DNA of 6,608 nucleotides from Kineosporiaceae bacterium. GTDB taxonomy: Bacteria; Actinomycetota; Actinomycetes; Actinomycetales; Angustibacteraceae. Where the stretch lies: NCBI GenBank assembly GCA_027345905.1, contig DAIETC010000026.1:1-6608 (forward strand), written 5' to 3'. Positions 4,572-6,608 of the stretch are shown piece after piece. Every line of letters begins with the position of its first letter. The stretch's first letter is position 1. The notes beneath the pieces are model-generated. The model saw only the letters and a program-made list of their open reading frames with translations. It was not told the origin of the DNA and made no database searches. Position numbers and translations under genes: made by a program.

Positions 4572-6608
4572 GTGAGCGAGACCACCACCACCCGTGACCC
4601 GTCGTTGGCCGCACCCGTGGCCCAGGCCATCGGCTGGAGCGAGGTGGACGTGCGCGCGGTCGACACCGTCCGGGTCCTGGCCGCGGACGCCGTCCAGAAG
4701 GTCGGCAGCGGGCACCCGGGCACGGCGATGAGCCTGGCTCCGGTGGCCTACACGCTGTTCCAGAACGTGATGCGCCACGACCCCAGTGACGACCGGTGGC
4801 TGGGCCGCGACCGGTTCGTCCTCTCGTGTGGGCACTCCAGCCTGACCCTGTACATCCAGCTGTACCTGGCCGGTTACCGCCTCGAGCTGTCCGACCTGCA
4901 GGCGCTGCGCACGTGGGGTTCGGCGACACCGGGTCACCCCGAGTACCGGCACACCGACGGCGTCGAGATCACCACCGGGCCCCTCGGCCAGGGCATCGCG
5001 AGCGCGGTCGGCATGGCGATGGCGGGCCGGCGCGAACGCGGCCTGCTCGACCCCGACGCCGCCCCGGGGAAGAGCCCGTTCGACCACCACGTGTTCGTGC
5101 TCGCCTCCGACGGCGACCTGATGGAAGGGGTGAGTGCGGAAGCCTCCTCGCTCGCCGGTCACCAGCAGCTGGGCAACCTGGTCGTGATCTACGACCAGAA
5201 CCACATCTCGATCGAGGACGACGTCAACATCTCGTTCAGCGAGGACGTCGCCGCCCGCTACGAGGCCTACAACTGGCACGTGCAGCAGATCGACTGGACC
5301 AGCACGGGCGAATACGTCGAGGACGTCGACGCGCTGCGGGCCGCGATCGACGCGGCCAAGGCCGAGACCGGCCGCCCCAGCTTCATCGCGCTGCGCACGA
5401 TCATCGGTTGGCCGGCGCCCAACAAGCAGGACACCGGCGCCGCGCACGGGTCCGCCCTCGGCGCCGACGAGGTGGCCGCCACCAAGCGGCTGCTCGGTTT
5501 CGACCCCGAACGCAGCTTCCAAGTCGACGACGAGGTGCTGGCGCACACGCGCAAGGCTCGCGAGCGCGGCCAGAGCGTCCGCGAGAAGTGGCAGTCGTCG
5601 TTCGAGGCGTGGCGCGAGGCCAACCCGGAGCGCGCCGAGCTGCTGGACCGGCTCAGCCGCCAAGAGCTCCCCAAGGGCTGGGCCGACGTCCTGCCGCAGT
5701 TCGAAGCCGACCCGAAGGGAATGGCCACCCGCAAGGCGTCCGGCGCTGTCCTCAGCGCCCTGGCTCCGGTGCTGCCCGAGCTGTGGGGCGGATCGGCCGA
5801 CCTGGCCGAAAGCAACAACACCACGATGGAGGGCGAGCCGTCCTTCGTCCCCAGCGACCGGCAGACCTCCGCCTGGAAGGGCGGCCCGTACGGGCGCACC
5901 CTGCACTTCGGCATCCGTGAGCACGCGATGGGATCGGCACTGAACGGGATCGCCCTGCAGAGCCTGACCCGCCCCTACGGCGGCACGTTCCTGGTCTTCA
6001 GCGACTACATGCGCCCCGCGGTGCGCCTGGCCGCATTGATGAAGCTGCCCGTCACCTACGTGTGGACCCACGACTCGATCGGCCTGGGCGAGGACGGCCC
6101 GACCCACCAGCCCGTCGAGCACCTTGCCGCGCTGCGCGCGATCCCCGGCCTGGACGTCGTGCGCCCGGGTGACGCGAACGAGACGGCCTGGGCGTGGCGG
6201 ACCATCCTGGAGCACACCGACCGCCCCGCCGGCCTGATCTTGACCAGGCAGAACCTGCCCGTGCTCGACCGCGAGCGTTTCGCCTCCGCCGAGGGCGTGG
6301 GCCGTGGCGGCTACGTCCTGGCCGAGGCCGAAGGCGGCCCGGCGGCGGTCATCCTGGTCGCCACGGGCTCCGAGCTGCAGCTGGCGGTGCAGGCGCGCGA
6401 GGAGCTGCAGGCGGACGGCGTCCCCACCCGGGTGGTCTCGATGCCGTGTCGTGAGTGGTTCGCCGAGCAGCCTCAGCAGTACCGCGACGAGGTGCTCCCG
6501 CCGTCCGTGCGCGCGCGGGTGAGCGTGGAGGCAGCGGTGGGGCAGGGCTGGCGCGAGATCGTCGGCGACGCGGGGCGGATCGTCTCCCTCGAGCACTACG
6601 GGGCGTCG
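4572..6608 (+). CDS. tkt: Transketolase (3' end outside the window)
   Basis: Transketolase is a cytosolic thiamine-diphosphate enzyme that moves two-carbon units between ketose and aldose phosphates in the non-oxidative pentose phosphate pathway. The frame is open for 679 codons to the window edge; the end SLEHYGAS is close to the usual C-terminus, so probably only a few dozen residues or fewer are missing of about 700. The N-terminal PP domain carries VGSGHPGTAMSLAP (H48), LSCGHSS (H88), TTGPLGQGIA (134-143), the cofactor motif running from SDGDLMEG (D180-G-D) to N210 in YDQNHISIE, and H292 in AAHGSA. The Pyr domain (about 378-550) has the catalytic Glu450 in FGIREHAMG and GEDGPTHQP (506-514). 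The C-terminal domain begins near residue 565. GTG 4572 is fixed by GAGAGGA 6 nt upstream. It diverges from ctaB; in many actinobacteria tal, zwf, opcA and pgl follow tkt, which cannot be checked here. Confidence 0.98.
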   Translation, partial: MSETTTTRDPSLAAPVAQAIGWSEVDVRAVDTVRVLAADAVQKVGSGHPGTAMSLAPVAYTLFQNVMRHDPSDDRWLGRDRFVLSCGHSSLTLYIQLYLAGYRLELSDLQALRTWGSATPGHPEYRHTDGVEITTGPLGQGIASAVGMAMAGRRERGLLDPDAAPGKSPFDHHVFVLASDGDLMEGVSAEASSLAGHQQLGNLVVIYDQNHISIEDDVNISFSEDVAARYEAYNWHVQQIDWTSTGEYVEDVDALRAAIDAAKAETGRPSFIALRTIIGWPAPNKQDTGAAHGSALGADEVAATKRLLGFDPERSFQVDDEVLAHTRKARERGQSVREKWQSSFEAWREANPERAELLDRLSRQELPKGWADVLPQFEADPKGMATRKASGAVLSALAPVLPELWGGSADLAESNNTTMEGEPSFVPSDRQTSAWKGGPYGRTLHFGIREHAMGSALNGIALQSLTRPYGGTFLVFSDYMRPAVRLAALMKLPVTYVWTHDSIGLGEDGPTHQPVEHLAALRAIPGLDVVRPGDANETAWAWRTILEHTDRPAGLILTRQNLPVLDRERFASAEGVGRGGYVLAEAEGGPAAVILVATGSELQLAVQAREELQADGVPTRVVSMPCREWFAEQPQQYRDEVLPPSVRARVSVEAAVGQGWREIVGDAGRIVSLEHYGAS

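Noticed and set aside
4443..6596. Long minus-strand open frame of about 717 codons opposite tkt
   Set aside because: It mirrors the GC-rich transketolase gene; its product is low-complexity (R, G, A, V, H-rich) with no recognisable domain, while the plus frame carries every transketolase motif.

Overview
The window is high-G+C DNA (very GC-rich third codon positions, GTG starts, Shine-Dalgarno sites of the GAGGA type) and reads as chromosomal sequence from an actinobacterium (Actinomycetota). The clearest taxonomic cue is the divergent pair ctaB / tkt, a recurring actinobacterial arrangement (for example in Mycobacterium tuberculosis, where ctaA lies further along on the tkt strand). I cannot name genus or species. 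I see no tRNA, rRNA, CRISPR array, transposase or integrase.

Layout, left to right. (1) 1-87: the last 28 codons of a membrane protein on the + strand, possibly ctaA (heme A synthase) judging by context. (2) 88-315: an intergenic stretch rich in secondary structure, with a nested inverted-repeat element at 100-176 and a pair of mutually exclusive hairpins ending in TTTT at 188-226. (3) 316-1404, +: a secreted, sortase-anchored DUF3494 (ice-binding-like) surface protein with signal peptide, beta-helix domain, Thr/Ala-rich stalk, LPRTG motif, membrane anchor and basic tail. (4) 1405-1609: intergenic, with a perfect 10-bp inverted repeat around a 33-nt loop. (5) 1610-3454, +: a GAF-GGDEF-EAL cyclic-di-GMP enzyme with an SGDEF active site, an intact RxxD inhibitory site, an EQL variant of the EAL motif with the other phosphodiesterase residues kept, and one rare TTA codon. 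(6) 3441-4394, -: ctaB, heme o synthase, whose stop region overlaps the c-di-GMP gene tail to tail by 14 bp. (7) 4395-4571: divergent promoter region with three dyad symmetries. (8) 4572-6608, +: tkt, transketolase, open to the right edge and lacking only its last few dozen codons at most.

How the parts fit. ctaB (with ctaA, if the left gene is that) makes heme for the aa3-type cytochrome oxidase, and tkt begins the pentose-phosphate cluster that usually follows it in this phylum. The surface protein and the c-di-GMP enzyme lie inside this conserved housekeeping neighbourhood and look like an accessory pair: one displays a wall-anchored protein, the other makes and/or breaks the second messenger that commonly controls attachment. 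That they work together is inference from adjacency and shared strand; the 205-bp structured gap argues against a simple operon. No wholly new system is evident. The points most worth following up are this surface-protein/c-di-GMP pair, the TTA codon, and the structured DNA in front of the surface-protein gene.
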